A DNA stretch of 49,544 nucleotides from Verrucomicrobiota bacterium (GCA_016871495.1 VHDF01000033.1:1-49544); one strand, 5' to 3'. Shown: positions 37,229 through 46,930, counted from the first letter of the stretch. The notes: generated by a model not told the origin, from the sequence alone. Program-made: numbers and translations.

Positions 37229-38154
37229 CGGGTGAACAGTTGCCGGAGGAAATCCATTCCCGACGTCGCATCAGCACCGGTTGGCCGGACGGTGGACGCG
37301 GCCAGGACGGCGACGGTGCGGGAGGGTTCGTTGCTTTCGACCTCATCAAACCCTCCGCTCGCCACGAGAGCCCTCGCCACCTCTTCGCCGCCGAGGAAAT
37401 CGGCAAGACGTCGAGCGGCGGGGGATTCTGGACGTCCCGAAACGATTCCGACGAAGGCTCGCAACTTCATGGGCACGTCCTCGATGGGCACTTCCCCGAC
37501 CGGCAACCCTTCGCGTTGTCCGGCGCGTATGTCATCCGAGTCGGTCAAGCCAGCCGCGGCGCGTCCGAGTCCGACCATTTTCACGACCATGGAATTCCCG
37601 TCGAGCACGAGTGGCTTCTGGGCCGCGAGCGTGCTGGCCCAAGCCCTCCAACCGGCATCGCCCATGGCGGTGCGGGCGGCGAGGAGGTGAGCCCCGGTGG
37701 TTCCGAAAAGCGGATAGGCCAGGGCTAATCGCCCTTGCCACTCGGTGTTGGTTAGAGAAGCGAGGAAGCGGGGCGCCTGGTGCCGAGCCACGAGATTCGT
37801 ATTGATGACCAAGGCTCGATGTCGGCAGGCGGTGTGGGAGCCCTTGAATTCGGCGAGGATGCCTTGGCTTGCGAGTTCGAACGCGCGGTGGGATTCGTTG
37901 CTCCAAAAGACATCGCAGCGAGGATGGCTCCTCTCCGCCCGTAATCGATTGGCCAATCCGACGGTCTTGACGGCTTCACTGTCGAACACGGTCCGCACCC
38001 GGATCCCGGTGGATTGCTCGAACCGCTTGAGGAGGGGTTCAGCATAGATCCGATCCTGCGAGGTGTAGAGAGTCACGGATGATTCCGGCCCGTGGCTGCC
38101 GGAACACCCGGCGGCAAGCCACGCGGCCAGAGCCCATGTGAGGATCCATGGCAT
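37225..38154 (-). CDS. ABC substrate-binding lipoprotein, iron(III) type
   Basis: 309 residues. Seen: lipoprotein leader ending LAAWLAAGC (Cys17), then the periplasmic binding fold: SSVTLYTSQDRIYAEPLLKR at the first strand, FEQSTGIRVRTVFDSEAVK, CDVFWSNESHRAFELASQGI, GRLALAYPLFGTTGAHLLA. Similar to FbpA/AfuA-like proteins that bind ferric ion, though some relatives bind other ligands. ATG 38154 gives a proper lipobox; the frame is open upstream inside the next gene. It precedes the permease with a 4-nt overlap and forms, with it, two thirds of an importer lacking its ATPase. Confidence 0.85.
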   Translation of the reverse strand: MPWILTWALAAWLAAGCSGSHGPESSVTLYTSQDRIYAEPLLKRFEQSTGIRVRTVFDSEAVKTVGLANRLRAERSHPRCDVFWSNESHRAFELASQGILAEFKGSHTACRHRALVINTNLVARHQAPRFLASLTNTEWQGRLALAYPLFGTTGAHLLAARTAMGDAGWRAWASTLAAQKPLVLDGNSMVVKMVGLGRAAAGLTDSDDIRAGQREGLPVGEVPIEDVPMKLRAFVGIVSGRPESPAARRLADFLGGEEVARALVASGGFDEVESNEPSRTVAVLAASTVRPTGADATSGMDFLRQLFTR

Positions 38155-38165
38155 GGAGCGGCAGT

Positions 38166-40007
38166 TCACGCGGTGCGTTTGTTGAAATACCACCATTCGC
38201 AGCACATCAGCACGAGCGCGGCTGCGGCAATCCAGCGCCAAAGTTCGAGGCTGGCCTTTTTCAGCGTCGTGGCGGACACCTCGCCGTATTTGCCGAGTTT
38301 GATCTCCTCGCGCGGCGCGATGTCGCTCTCGGGAGAATCGAGTAAATTCACGGCAAACAGGGTTTCTTGGGTGCCCGCCTTGAGGTGATAGACGCCTTGC
38401 CGGGAGGTGTCGCCCACGACGATGTCGCGGGACTGGGGTTCCAAATCCAGGGAACGCGTGGTTCCGTCGGGGAAAGTTACTTCTGCCTTTGCGACGCCCT
38501 CCGGCTTCGGCAGTCGGAACGGCTCGCCGGCGCGAATCGAGAGTGGACTGCCTGAAAAGGGATTGAGCCACTCCACCGCGTTGACCATGAAAATGATGAA
38601 GGACGGGCGTCGCGGCCATGAGCTTTTCAACACGTCGAAGCCCACCCAGACAATCCTTTGGCGCTCCCGTTCTCCAGCGAGAATCAACGGCGATTGCTGC
38701 GAATCGAGGATGGACACCGCCCAATCCGGCGTCCGCACCGCATTCGCCTGGGCGATCTGGACGTTGTCGAAGCTGACAAATCGCATCAGCGTGTGGCTGG
38801 TTTTCCAGTCCACAATGGCCGGGGCTTCCAGGGGCGCGGGGGGCGCAGAAAACCAGGCCGGGTTCGAGGTGTGAATCGCCAGGACGTTCTGTTCCGGCCA
38901 TACCGAGGGCGTGAGATCGTCCAGCACCACCAAGTCCGTCTGAGGCGGCGTTTTGATGTCTTCCACGATGGTCAATTCAACCTGGCCCGCGGCACGGAGG
39001 GCCTTCTCCAGAAAACGGTTGCCGCGGGTGACGAGAAGCACCCGGACCGGCGAGGGCAACTTGCTGATCACGGAAGCGGAGTTATCCACCGCGAGGTCGT
39101 CGGTCGTTTTCAGGCTGACCGTGAACTTGCCGATCGGCACTTCAGGCGATTGAGCGGCGACGAAGACGACGGGTTCGGACCTCCGCGGATCGAGGGTAAT
39201 CGGTTTCGAGTCGAGCACCTGATCGTTGAACCTCAACTCGAGCTCGGCTTGCAGCGCGTTTGAGGAGTAATTGGCGATGCCCGCGAAGATGGCGCGCTGA
39301 GCGGGATTCTCCGGGTTGGCCTTCACGTCCAGGGCCACCACGCCCGCGTTATGGTTGGTCGTTCCGACACGGTGATAGACGAGCCGCATGCCTTTGCTCT
39401 CGAAGTCCGCCAAGTCGGAGGCGGCGCCATCGCTGAAAAGGTGCGTTTCCGCGTCTGCCTGCTGGTCGCGGGTCAAGGTGTCCGCCAGTTTGAAAGCATC
39501 TGAAAGCCGCGTGGGTCCGTCACTGACGTGGCAGGCTTGCAGGGCGCGGCGCAGCGCGGATTTATCGCTCGTCTTGGATTGCTTGAGCTCCGTCACGGAC
39601 CCCGCCAGCACGATCACCATTTCGCTGGTGTCCTCCAGGCCGTCCACCCATTTCAACGCCTCCTGTCGGGCTTTTTCGAACCGGTTGGGCGCGACGTCCG
39701 TGGCTTGCATGGAGGCCGAGGCGTCGAGAATGACCACTTGAAGGCGTCCGCCGCGAACATCCTGGCTGAGGAACGGACGAGCCAACGCGAAGATGGCCAG
39801 CAGCAGGAGGAGAATTTGCAGCAGCAGCAGGAGATTCTTGCGGAGTTTTTGAAAAGGGGCGTTGGCCTGGTTTTCAGCCAGAAACCGCTGCCACAGGATG
39901 GTGCTGGGAACGAGTCGAACCTGTCGCTTGCGTTTGAGCAGGTAGAGAACCACCACCGCGGGGAGGGTGGCGGCGAACCAAAAGGCGGAGGGGTCGAGGA
40001 AATTCAT
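38166..40007 (-). CDS. BatA/VWA-domain membrane protein
   Basis: 613 residues. Seen: N-terminal BatA-type membrane region (two helices, about 8-24 and 57-78, with ALARPFL), then a VWA domain with the metal-site motif DASAS (95-99) and SDGAASD. The rest is beta-rich (TDLVVLDDLTPSVWPEQ, ERQRIVWVGFDVLKSSW), with a C-terminal helix (IAAAALVLMCCEWWYF) anchoring the tail. Third gene of the run after MoxR and DUF58, the usual order of these clusters; its job is probably as a periplasmic scaffold controlled by the ATPase. Confidence 0.87.
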   Translation of the reverse strand: MNFLDPSAFWFAATLPAVVVLYLLKRKRQVRLVPSTILWQRFLAENQANAPFQKLRKNLLLLLQILLLLLAIFALARPFLSQDVRGGRLQVVILDASASMQATDVAPNRFEKARQEALKWVDGLEDTSEMVIVLAGSVTELKQSKTSDKSALRRALQACHVSDGPTRLSDAFKLADTLTRDQQADAETHLFSDGAASDLADFESKGMRLVYHRVGTTNHNAGVVALDVKANPENPAQRAIFAGIANYSSNALQAELELRFNDQVLDSKPITLDPRRSEPVVFVAAQSPEVPIGKFTVSLKTTDDLAVDNSASVISKLPSPVRVLLVTRGNRFLEKALRAAGQVELTIVEDIKTPPQTDLVVLDDLTPSVWPEQNVLAIHTSNPAWFSAPPAPLEAPAIVDWKTSHTLMRFVSFDNVQIAQANAVRTPDWAVSILDSQQSPLILAGERERQRIVWVGFDVLKSSWPRRPSFIIFMVNAVEWLNPFSGSPLSIRAGEPFRLPKPEGVAKAEVTFPDGTTRSLDLEPQSRDIVVGDTSRQGVYHLKAGTQETLFAVNLLDSPESDIAPREEIKLGKYGEVSATTLKKASLELWRWIAAAALVLMCCEWWYFNKRTA

Positions 40008-40017
40008 GGCCGGCGCG

Positions 40018-40911
40018 TCATTTCCAAACCTCCGCCCGCCTCAATTCTTTGAGGAGAAACGCGCCCAAATCGGTGTCGGATCGCGCGAGGAACCAGCCCA
40101 TGCCGCGTGTCTGGCAATACTCGCGCAAACGCAGGCAGTATCCCTCAACCATTTTCCGGTATTCGGAGAGCCGGTACTTGCCGAAGGTGACTTCCTGCAC
40201 GGCGCCCGTCTCGGAATCCACAAGGCGCAGATCCCCGAAATAATCGGGCTCGATTTCCTCGGCCGCCAGGATTTGCATGGCATGCACTTGGAAGCCGCGT
40301 CCGAGCAGCGCGGTCAGTCCCGGTTCGTAGCCCTCCGGATCCAGAAAATCGCTCAACACGACCGCCAGGCCCGCGTGCGGCGATTGAAGGGCCGCCTGCC
40401 GGAGTGATTCGTTGAGTCGCCCCGGGCCTTTCGGTTGCAACCGCCCGAGGGTTTCGAGAAAACGCAGGGAACTCTTGCGTCCGCGAATGCCTCGCAAGGC
40501 CATGCGCGCGCCCGCGTTCTCGGGCACTTCCGGAAAGGGCATGACCGTGACGCGATCGAAACCGCAAAGTGCGACATGGCCCAGGGCCGCGGCGACTTTG
40601 AGGGCGAAGTCGAGCTTGCGCGCCGCCCCGAAGCTCATGGATTCGCTCGTATCGATGAGCAGGAGCAGGGGCAGTTCGCGCTCTTCCTCGTACAGCTTGA
40701 CGAATAACCGGTCCAGCCGCCCAAAAAGATTCCAATCCAGATAGCGAAGATCGTCGCCGGTGGCGTAATTGCGGTGATCGGCAAACTCCACCGATTGTCC
40801 GCGGGCCTTGCTCCGGCGTTCCCCGCGAGCCGCGCTCTGCGATTTGCGGCGGGCCAGCAACTCAAACTGTTCAAGCCGGCGCAGAGTTTCAGGCGATAGC
40901 AGCGCGCTCAT
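40018..40911 (-). CDS. DUF58 domain protein
   Basis: 297 residues, cytoplasmic. Seen: [20 protein letters not shown] followed by [20 protein letters not shown], the signature of DUF58, then a VWA-like core with [14 protein letters not shown] (metal-site DTSES) and [11 protein letters not shown]. Members are always paired with MoxR ATPases and are thought to be their substrate or partner. It starts 4 bp after the MoxR gene and stops 10 bp before the BatA gene. Confidence 0.92.
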   Translation of the reverse strand: MSALLSPETLRRLEQFELLARRKSQSAARGERRSKARGQSVEFADHRNYATGDDLRYLDWNLFGRLDRLFVKLYEEERELPLLLLIDTSESMSFGAARKLDFALKVAAALGHVALCGFDRVTVMPFPEVPENAGARMALRGIRGRKSSLRFLETLGRLQPKGPGRLNESLRQAALQSPHAGLAVVLSDFLDPEGYEPGLTALLGRGFQVHAMQILAAEEIEPDYFGDLRLVDSETGAVQEVTFGKYRLSEYRKMVEGYCLRLREYCQTRGMGWFLARSDTDLGAFLLKELRRAEVWK

Positions 40912-40915
40912 GCCC

Positions 40916-41917
40916 TCAGGCGGTGACAGGCTGGGGATCTCGCGGCACTTCCTTGAGGACTTGGGCGAGCACGTGATCGGTGGTTATGCCTTCCGCCTCG
41001 GCTTCGAAATTGACGATCAAGCGGTGGCGCAGGGCTGGCGCCACGACCGATTCCAGATCCTCGAAACTGACGTTGAACCGTCCTTGAGCCAGCGCCCTGA
41101 CTTTGGCGCCCAAAAGCAGGGTTTGCGCTCCGCGCGGACTGCTGCCGAAACGCAAATACTGATTCGTGATCGGCAGGGCGGTGTCGGTTTTAGGATGCGT
41201 GGCCAGAACCAGCCGGACGGCAAAATCTTTGACATGCGACGCCACCGGGACTTCGCGCACGAGCCGTTGCAATTCCTTGAGGCGCGCGCCTTCGATCACT
41301 TTGCTCAACTCCGCCCGGCCTCCCTCGGTGGTTCGATTGAGCACTTCCGTCAATTCGGAGGCCGAGGGATAGTTGACGACCAGTTTGAAAAAGAAGCGGT
41401 CGAGTTGGGCTTCTGGCAGCGGATAGGTTCCTTCCTGATCAATGGGGTTTTGCGTGGCCAGGACGAAGAAAGGGTCGGGTAACTTGCGAACTTCACCTCC
41501 GGCGGTGACGTTTCTTTCCTGCATGGCCTCGAGCATGGCGGACTGAGTCTTGGGGGTGGCTCGATTGATTTCGTCCGCCAGCACGATGTGCGCGAAAATC
41601 GGGCCCTTCTGGAATTGGAACTCGCGGCGGCCATCCGGAGATTCCATGACGAGATTGGTGCCGAGGATGTCGGCAGGCATCAAATCGGGGGTGAATTGAA
41701 CCCGATTGAAGGAGAGGTCGAGCACTTCACTCAACGTGCGGACGAGGAGCGTTTTTCCCAGGCCGGGCACCCCTTCGAGGAGCACGTGGCCGCCTCCGAA
41801 GATGGCGGTCAGAGTGCCCTCCACAATGGCATCGTGGCCCACAATCACTTTGGCGATTTCCTGGCGGAGCCTCGTGTAAGCGTCGCGAAAGAGGTCGATT
41901 TTTGCGTCCTGATCCAT
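40916..41917 (-). CDS. MoxR family AAA+ ATPase
   Basis: 333 residues, first gene of the six-gene run. Seen: Walker A GVPGLGKT (49-56), Walker B with [10 protein letters not shown], sensor-type segment [20 protein letters not shown] and the MoxR lid region [16 protein letters not shown]. MoxR ATPases act as chaperones that remodel VWA-domain partners, here DUF58, BatA-like and double-VWA proteins. A weak promoter (TTGCCA, 17 bp, TACTTT) lies about 90-115 bp upstream on the same strand. Confidence 0.95.
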   Translation of the reverse strand: MDQDAKIDLFRDAYTRLRQEIAKVIVGHDAIVEGTLTAIFGGGHVLLEGVPGLGKTLLVRTLSEVLDLSFNRVQFTPDLMPADILGTNLVMESPDGRREFQFQKGPIFAHIVLADEINRATPKTQSAMLEAMQERNVTAGGEVRKLPDPFFVLATQNPIDQEGTYPLPEAQLDRFFFKLVVNYPSASELTEVLNRTTEGGRAELSKVIEGARLKELQRLVREVPVASHVKDFAVRLVLATHPKTDTALPITNQYLRFGSSPRGAQTLLLGAKVRALAQGRFNVSFEDLESVVAPALRHRLIVNFEAEAEGITTDHVLAQVLKEVPRDPQPVTA

Positions 41918-42040
41918 GGCGTCGAGTGTTGATGTGACGACGCGCCGCTCCGGTTCCCCGGTCCTTACGCGTCTGAGTGTGCTGCGGGGTCAAAGTAGAC
42001 TTGCTCCTGACAACTGGCAAGTTGGGAATCCCCGTGTGCG

Positions 42041-42174
42041 CGGTGCATCCCGATGTTGCCGGTGATGCAGGTAGGGCGCGTCCGTCCCGGCGCGCCGCCG
42101 GAGCATGATGTTTTGCATCCAGTGGGCGGCGGGCTGGGACAGGCCAGCCCTACCAACAACATCGGGATGCACGG
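42041..42174 (-). mobile_element. 134-bp MITE-like element, copy 2, with 9-bp direct repeats
   Basis: Reverse-complement of copy 1 with only a few differences; also exactly 134 bp. Its ends read CGGTGCATCCCGATGTTG and CAACATCGGGATGCACGG. Flanking 9-mers CCGTGTGCG at 42032-42040 and 42175-42183 are identical, and differ from those of copy 1. It lies upstream of moxR. From 42184 to 42960 no gene is seen; a solo motif GCATCGGGATGCC at 42641-42653 resembles the element end. Confidence 0.85.
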
Positions 42175-42768
42175 CCGTGTGCGAGGAGTGGGAACTCGCC
42201 CCACGCCTGACTCGATGAGATCATCTCCTTTGGGTCGCTCGACTTCGGAGGCGCATGCCCCGGATCGAAGGCCCTCCATCCGCCCCATGCAAGCACGCCG
42301 CGTTGAAAAGACGTTGTCCGTGGAGGACGTCATCACTCTACGCGAGACTCCATTTCGCCGCGGCGAGTCTGTCGAATCATCGTCCGCGCATTTTTGGCTG
42401 TCGCTTCATCAAGTTCCCGCCACCCGCTTGTCGGCACTCCGACGGATTACCACCAAGCCATGCGCTCGACACCTTCTTTGCCGTCTTCGCGTCTTTTGCG
42501 TGAGGAACCTCATCTGCCTCGCGCAAAGGTCGCAGAGGACGAACCGTGCCTGGCATGAACATCGCAGGACGACCTTTCCCGGTCCTTCTGCCGATTGCCA
42601 TCGACCAAGTTGACTTGGTGGCTGCGCCACTCTGCCGACCGCATCGGGATGCCAGGTATGGGTCCAGCGTCCAATTGGAACGCATCGCTGGACTGAACTG
42701 TCCGTGATGCGATTTAAGTTCCAGTCTCCTCGACCCAACCACGTCGCCTTGCTCGACCACGCCGGAAA

Positions 42769-42818
42769 AGCGCCAGAGGGCTGGCGCCCTCCAAGACCTG
42801 GCGGATCCTCCACCCGCC
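42769..42818 (+). repeat. Intergenic repeat D, copy 2 (with hairpin)
   Basis: Close match to 2414-2463, including the hairpin GCGCCAG (42770-42776) with CTGGCGC (42781-42787). It is followed by another small inverted repeat (CCTCTACCGGTAGAGG, 42853-42868). Confidence 0.7.
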
Positions 42819-42874
42819 TCGCCGTCGCGAAGCGTCTTGGACTGCGGTAGCCCTCTACCGGTAGAGGTAGGTCC

Positions 42875-42900
42875 CCGGGGTGATTGATCGAAACTTGAGA
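42875..42900 (-). repeat. Inverted core of repeat C
   Basis: The reverse complement reads like TCTCAAGTTTCGAT plus CACC, matching the core of repeat C at 47070-47093 and 8048-8073. It follows repeat D here, whereas at 8 kb the order is C then D, indicating mosaic shuffling. Confidence 0.5.
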
Positions 42901-42960
42901 TGGGCCTTAGCCGCCCAGATCTAGCGAGAGATCGATGCTGATCAATGGCCGTTTCCAGAG

Positions 42961-43206
42961 TTACTGCCGCTCGTACTCCCCTTTGCCGGTTTTCTTGAGC
43001 ACGGTGAATCCGGCTTTCTTGGCGTCGATGATGGACAACGGCTTGAGTTTCATGGGTGAAAACACGTTGGAAATGATTTTCCGCACCGGCTTGCGGCAGG
43101 CCGGGCATTGTTTCAGTTCCGGCGCGCTAAGAGGACGGCGGAGCGTAAATTTTCCACCGCAAACCACGCAGTTGCCGTCGCAAAGTTCGTATTCGTAAAG
43201 AGGCAT
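42961..43206 (-). CDS. FmdB family zinc-ribbon protein
   Basis: 81 residues. Seen: MPLYEYELCDGNCVVC start with cysteines at 9, 13 and 16, and CPAC at 34-37, the zinc ribbon of FmdB-type putative regulators. The C-terminal half is basic. Family function is not established; some members affect expression of formamidase or amidase genes. It lies downstream of the small membrane protein and CobW genes on the same strand. Confidence 0.9.
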   Translation of the reverse strand: MPLYEYELCDGNCVVCGGKFTLRRPLSAPELKQCPACRKPVRKIISNVFSPMKLKPLSIIDAKKAGFTVLKKTGKGEYERQ

Positions 43207-43433
43207 GTTACCGTTCGTTCAGTGTTAGGTGTCAATCTGCTCCTGCTTCCCTGGAAACGCAATCGATCAACGGCTGCCCTCATCTACTCAGAAGGAGATT
43301 CAAGGCCGCGGCTTTTAGATGAGCACGAATCGGGACGGTCCTCCTGACGCGCTGGAACTCTCTTCCGATTCTCGACCGCCTGGATGAAACGACTCATTTG
43401 CAAAAATTCCTCGGTCGATCTGTGAAATCCGTA

Positions 43434-43739
43434 TCATCCGTGGTTTCGCAGCCCCGAGCGTATCAGAGCGCGCAACCCTCGCCAGCCTAGCCAAATGAAA
43501 AAGGGATGAGCGACGACAATCAGCCAGGCGATCCAAAACTCCAAAGGTCGATCACCGAATTCCCGCACGGGTCGTTCGGTGCCGTCCGTTCGAGCCAGCA
43601 ACCAGCCCGCGCCCAACGACGGAAACACCCAAAGAATCGACATGACGGCGAAAAACAGCGAGCGACGCTCTTCGGGTGAAAATTCCCCTGTCTTCAAACT
43701 GAAACCCTCCCGTTGACCGTGGGCCGATTGAATTCCCAT
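43434..43739 (-). CDS. Small two-helix membrane protein, unknown
   Basis: 101 residues. Seen: a short hydrophilic start, helix about 28-48 (FFAVMSILWVFPSLGAGWLL), charged middle, helix about 68-88 (WIAWLIVVAHPFFIWLGW) and a basic tail. No family recognised. ATG 43739 is the first start; a later one would remove the N-terminal 33 residues. It lies 78 bp downstream of the CobW gene on the same strand and 227 bp before fmdB; that spacer holds no gene I can support. Confidence 0.6.
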   Translation of the reverse strand: MGIQSAHGQREGFSLKTGEFSPEERRSLFFAVMSILWVFPSLGAGWLLARTDGTERPVREFGDRPLEFWIAWLIVVAHPFFIWLGWRGLRALIRSGLRNHG

Positions 43740-43817
43740 CGGAACGAATGACGATGGCGCGGCACCCGAAAGATCAAGTTGCGAGGAAGGTGCATGGGTG
43801 GAACTCCGCCATCCGGA

Positions 43818-44891
43818 TTAAGCCACGCAAGCCAGAAGGCCTTCGGCAAGTTCCTGACGGTCGAGATCCCTACCGATGAACACCAACTGGCTTCGGCGCG
43901 GTTCACTCGCGTTCCAAAATCGATCGGGCATGGCTTCAAAATGCGTTTGCACGCCGTGAAAAACGATCCGTTTTCCTTGTCCTTCGATGTGAAGGATGCC
44001 TTTGCTTCGGTATAAATCCCCGCCCTTGTTCGTGAGCAATCTGCCGAGCCATTCCTCTGTCTTCTTCAGATCCAGCGCCCGCTCCTCGAGCAACGCAATC
44101 GAGCTGACCCGGTCGTCGTGACGAGCGGTCACAGGCTCATGTTCGTGTTCGTGATCATCATGAGCATGATCATGATCATGCCCGCAACCGCAATGCTCTC
44201 CGTGCTCGTGATCGTGGTCGTGGTGATGTTCGTGCGTCTCCGCCTGGGCAGGCGCGGAATGAATTTCGAGCGGCTTCGACAAACTTCGGGCTCCGAGGGC
44301 GAGGAGCGACCCGACCTCGACCTGGGATCGAACGGTGCGGCGGATGGCAGCCAGCGAGTTCATCGCCCGCAACCTCCGTTCGATGGATTCCAATTGGACG
44401 TTCGAGACGAGATCGCTTTTGTTGAGGAGAAGGAGATCGGCATAGGCGATTTGGGCGGACGCCTCCGGAGCATCGTTCAGCTCTTTCTCGATATGCGGCG
44501 CGTCCACCACGGTGACGATGGCGTCCAATTCGATGCGATCGGCAAGATCCTCCCCTTGGAAGGTGGCGGCGATGGGACCGGGGTCGGCCAGTCCCGAAGT
44601 TTCGACCATGATGTAGTCGAAGCTCTTTTGATTCCGGAACAGTTCGGTCAGGCTGCGGATAAGATCGCCGCGCACTTTGCAGCACAGGCAGCCGTTGCTC
44701 AACTCCACGACCTCCTCCTCGGCCCCCACGACCAGTTGATGATCGATGCCGACCGAGCCGAATTCATTGATGATGATGGCGCATTTATAGCCGTGAGGCT
44801 GGGTCAGCAGGTGGTTGAGAAGCGTGGTCTTGCCCGCGCCGAGAAACCCCGTCAGAAGGGTGACCGGAATTCGATTGCGTTGCGTCTTCAT
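43818..44891 (-). CDS. CobW/COG0523 family GTPase with His-rich metal-binding segment
   Basis: 357 residues. Seen: Walker A GFLGAGKT (15-22), the metal-binding CxCC motif in NGCLCCKVRGD (68-71), VETSGLADPGPI, LLLLNKSDLV as the guanine specificity motif, then a His/Asp/Glu-rich stretch at about 218-255, and a C-terminal CobW domain (IVFHGVQTHFEA). Family members are metal chaperones (zinc, cobalt) that deliver metal by GTP hydrolysis; the long His-rich loop fits zinc or nickel handling. Preceded by an AAGGGG ribosome site. I found no clear Zur box upstream. Confidence 0.92.
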   Translation of the reverse strand: MKTQRNRIPVTLLTGFLGAGKTTLLNHLLTQPHGYKCAIIINEFGSVGIDHQLVVGAEEEVVELSNGCLCCKVRGDLIRSLTELFRNQKSFDYIMVETSGLADPGPIAATFQGEDLADRIELDAIVTVVDAPHIEKELNDAPEASAQIAYADLLLLNKSDLVSNVQLESIERRLRAMNSLAAIRRTVRSQVEVGSLLALGARSLSKPLEIHSAPAQAETHEHHHDHDHEHGEHCGCGHDHDHAHDDHEHEHEPVTARHDDRVSSIALLEERALDLKKTEEWLGRLLTNKGGDLYRSKGILHIEGQGKRIVFHGVQTHFEAMPDRFWNASEPRRSQLVFIGRDLDRQELAEGLLACVA

Positions 44892-45097
44892 TGTCGTCGA
44901 GCCCCTTTCTTATCGAGGAGGGGGCAAGGTGGCGAGGAATTTGCAGTGAGTTGGCCGCGAATCAGACGAAGCTGCGGATCACCGACCTTGGGTGACCTCA
45001 TCATGTCTTGACCCCATTGCGTCACCGTCATCAAGCAATGTGTCGCGGTAAAGGAGGGCGAGTTGAACGCAACAGGCGGGATTCGTGAGGCTGGTCA

Positions 45098-45559
45098 TCA
45101 TTTCTCCAGCACCCATTCCAGCGGGAAGCGCGCAAAGACAAGGCCGGCGGTGTCGCCGCTTTCGTAAAGGATGCCGATGCGCCCGTCGCGCAGCACGGTC
45201 ATGCACGAATACATCGAGAAGCCAGGATCGAGCAGCTTCCCATCGCTCCAGGTCTGCCCGTTATCCGTGCTGTGGCGAATGGTCAGGTGGTCCCGGCGTT
45301 TCGGGTTGTTCGGATTGGAAAGCAGGAGTTCGCCGTGCGGATGGCGAATGAGGCTGGCCTGACAGGTCGGATCGGTGACAGCCAGCCGGGGTTCGCTCCA
45401 CTTGCCGTCCTTCCATCTTGCCCACGCGCGCTGCCCGGCACGGGCTTCATTCCGCATGGAGAGCAGCAGTGAGCCGTCGCTGCATTCGGCAAGCTGCGCT
45501 TCGCTGGTCGGTGGCTTCGCGGGAATCGCGGGCGGCGAGATTCTCCACGTCGCGCCCGC
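45098..45559 (-). pseudogene. Sialidase / BNR-repeat protein, C-terminal fragment
   Basis: Readable homology covers about 154 residues: GATWRISPP, SEAQLAECSDGSLLLSMRNE, DPTCQASLIRHPHGELLLSN, HLTIRHSTDNGQTWSDGK (Asp-box S-x-D-x-G-x-T-W), FSMYSCMTVLRDGRIGILYE with the catalytic-region Tyr/Glu pair, then FARFPLEWVLEK at the normal C-terminus. Intact family members are about 350-500 residues, so the N-terminal two thirds are missing. The frame stays open upstream to 46105 but that sequence is the antisense of the neighbouring gene. The break lies near 45560 where the opposite-strand gene begins. Confidence 0.75.
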
Positions 45560-45565
45560 AGCGCG

Positions 45566-46930
45566 TTGGGCGGTGTGCTCCGAGGATTCTGGCGGAGCCA
45601 AGCCTACCTCTGGCTGGGCGTCTTCTACGTGATCTACCTCGCGATGGACATGGCTTCGCGCCGTAAACGACTGTGGCGGCTTCGAAATCCAGAATCCACA
45701 CCTCAAACCTCCCAGGGGCGAGCGGAATGGGGCATTCCAGTGATCGGGGCCGTCCTCGGTCTTGCGGTTGGCAGTGGTTTGGATCACGTGGCAAACATTC
45801 TCCTGACGCTCGCCTTCCCCGGTGTCGGTCTCGTCTGGGCGGTCTTTTTCGGGGGGAACCCCTGGATCGGCGCGGCGCATCTGGCCCTCCTTCTGGTGGC
45901 GTGTGGTTTTTTCTTGGAGTGCGCCGCCACAGAACTGGATCTCTTGCGTTGGAGCGGAGGGCTCAACGACGCGGCTGCCGGTGAAAAGCTCACCGAAGCC
46001 ACCCGACCCGAGGTTCTCTCCGACCCAGAACCCATCCCAAACACCGCACCCCCGGCTCTCCTGCCCAGTCCGCATGTGGAGGTCCGACGAGCCGCCGCGC
46101 CGCATTCGTCTCGATCAACCTTCTCTCCCATCCCAGGACCTGCCTCGGCGTCTGGTTCTTCCGAACCTCCTGCCTCTGTGCTCAAGCACGAACTCATGGC
46201 GAAGCTGTTGCGCATGGATTCTTCAGCCCTGGCATTGACTTGGAGTGCCGTTGCATTTTTTGCACTCCGTCCCTTTTTCCTGAGTGAAACCAGTCCTGCG
46301 AGCATCCCCACCCATTGGCTTCTGTGCGAGTTTGACGTAAGGAGGCTGTTCACGGCGCTCGTCTATCTCGGAACGATTTGGCATGTGTGTCGCGCCGCGC
46401 TCAAACTGCAAAGGTCCGGAGTCTGGGAGTTGATCCGAGTGAGTCCGATGGAGAATCGTGACTACCTCGAGCTCACGCTGCACCAGGCTATTACTCGATC
46501 TCTGCTGAAACCGCTCCTCTATACTCAACTCGCCGGACTGGTCCTGCTCGGACTGCTCCAAGGAGCCGGGCTTAATCCGCGAGGCCCCTTGGAAATCGTT
46601 TTCTATGGCTGGTGTTCGATCCGGTCGCTGATTCTGGCGAAGATTGTTGGATGGGCGAGCCTTTCTGCGTCCATGCGAACTCAAGCGGAAACTCAGGCCG
46701 CTGCGGGAGTTTTCTGGAAGACGCTGGTTCTGCCTTGGCTCGCCATGTTGGCCTGCGCCGCCGTCACGGGACCATGGGGAACGGCGATTCTTGGGTTTCT
46801 CCTGGATTTAGCTCTTTGGCACCATTTCCGAAATCAAGCGCTGTTCCGGATGCGCCGCCCCATGGAACCCGCCTCAACTCCTGCCGCCTGGAATCAATCG
46901 GCGCTCGCCATGGGCGGGCGCGCTTGTTAG
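45566..46930 (+). CDS. Unknown multi-pass membrane protein, possibly 5'-truncated
   Basis: Up to 454 residues from TTG 45566 (ATG 45644 would give 428). Seen: about seven hydrophobic helices (for example WLGVFYVIYLAMDMA, VIGAVLGLAVGSGL, LVWAVFFGGNPWIGAAH, LIVLLG-like LAGLVLLGLLQGAGL, WLAMLACAAVTGPW), with a Pro/Ser-rich stretch at about 150-205 separating two halves. The second half, with its helix pairs and LIRVSPMENRDYLEL, recalls ABC-2 type permease proteins, but I cannot name it. The lack of an ATG at the left edge and its position directly against the sialidase break suggest the 5' end is missing. Confidence 0.6.
   Translation: MGGVLRGFWRSQAYLWLGVFYVIYLAMDMASRRKRLWRLRNPESTPQTSQGRAEWGIPVIGAVLGLAVGSGLDHVANILLTLAFPGVGLVWAVFFGGNPWIGAAHLALLLVACGFFLECAATELDLLRWSGGLNDAAAGEKLTEATRPEVLSDPEPIPNTAPPALLPSPHVEVRRAAAPHSSRSTFSPIPGPASASGSSEPPASVLKHELMAKLLRMDSSALALTWSAVAFFALRPFFLSETSPASIPTHWLLCEFDVRRLFTALVYLGTIWHVCRAALKLQRSGVWELIRVSPMENRDYLELTLHQAITRSLLKPLLYTQLAGLVLLGLLQGAGLNPRGPLEIVFYGWCSIRSLILAKIVGWASLSASMRTQAETQAAAGVFWKTLVLPWLAMLACAAVTGPWGTAILGFLLDLALWHHFRNQALFRMRRPMEPASTPAAWNQSALAMGGRAC

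Noticed and set aside
42377-43108. Open frames in the 42.2-42.95 kb intergenic region
   Set aside because: They run through repeats, have low-complexity Arg/Pro composition and show no family pattern.
44118-45011. Plus-strand open frame starting with a Met-rich hydrophobic stretch
   Set aside because: The Met/Ile-rich start is the complement of the His-rich loop of the CobW gene.
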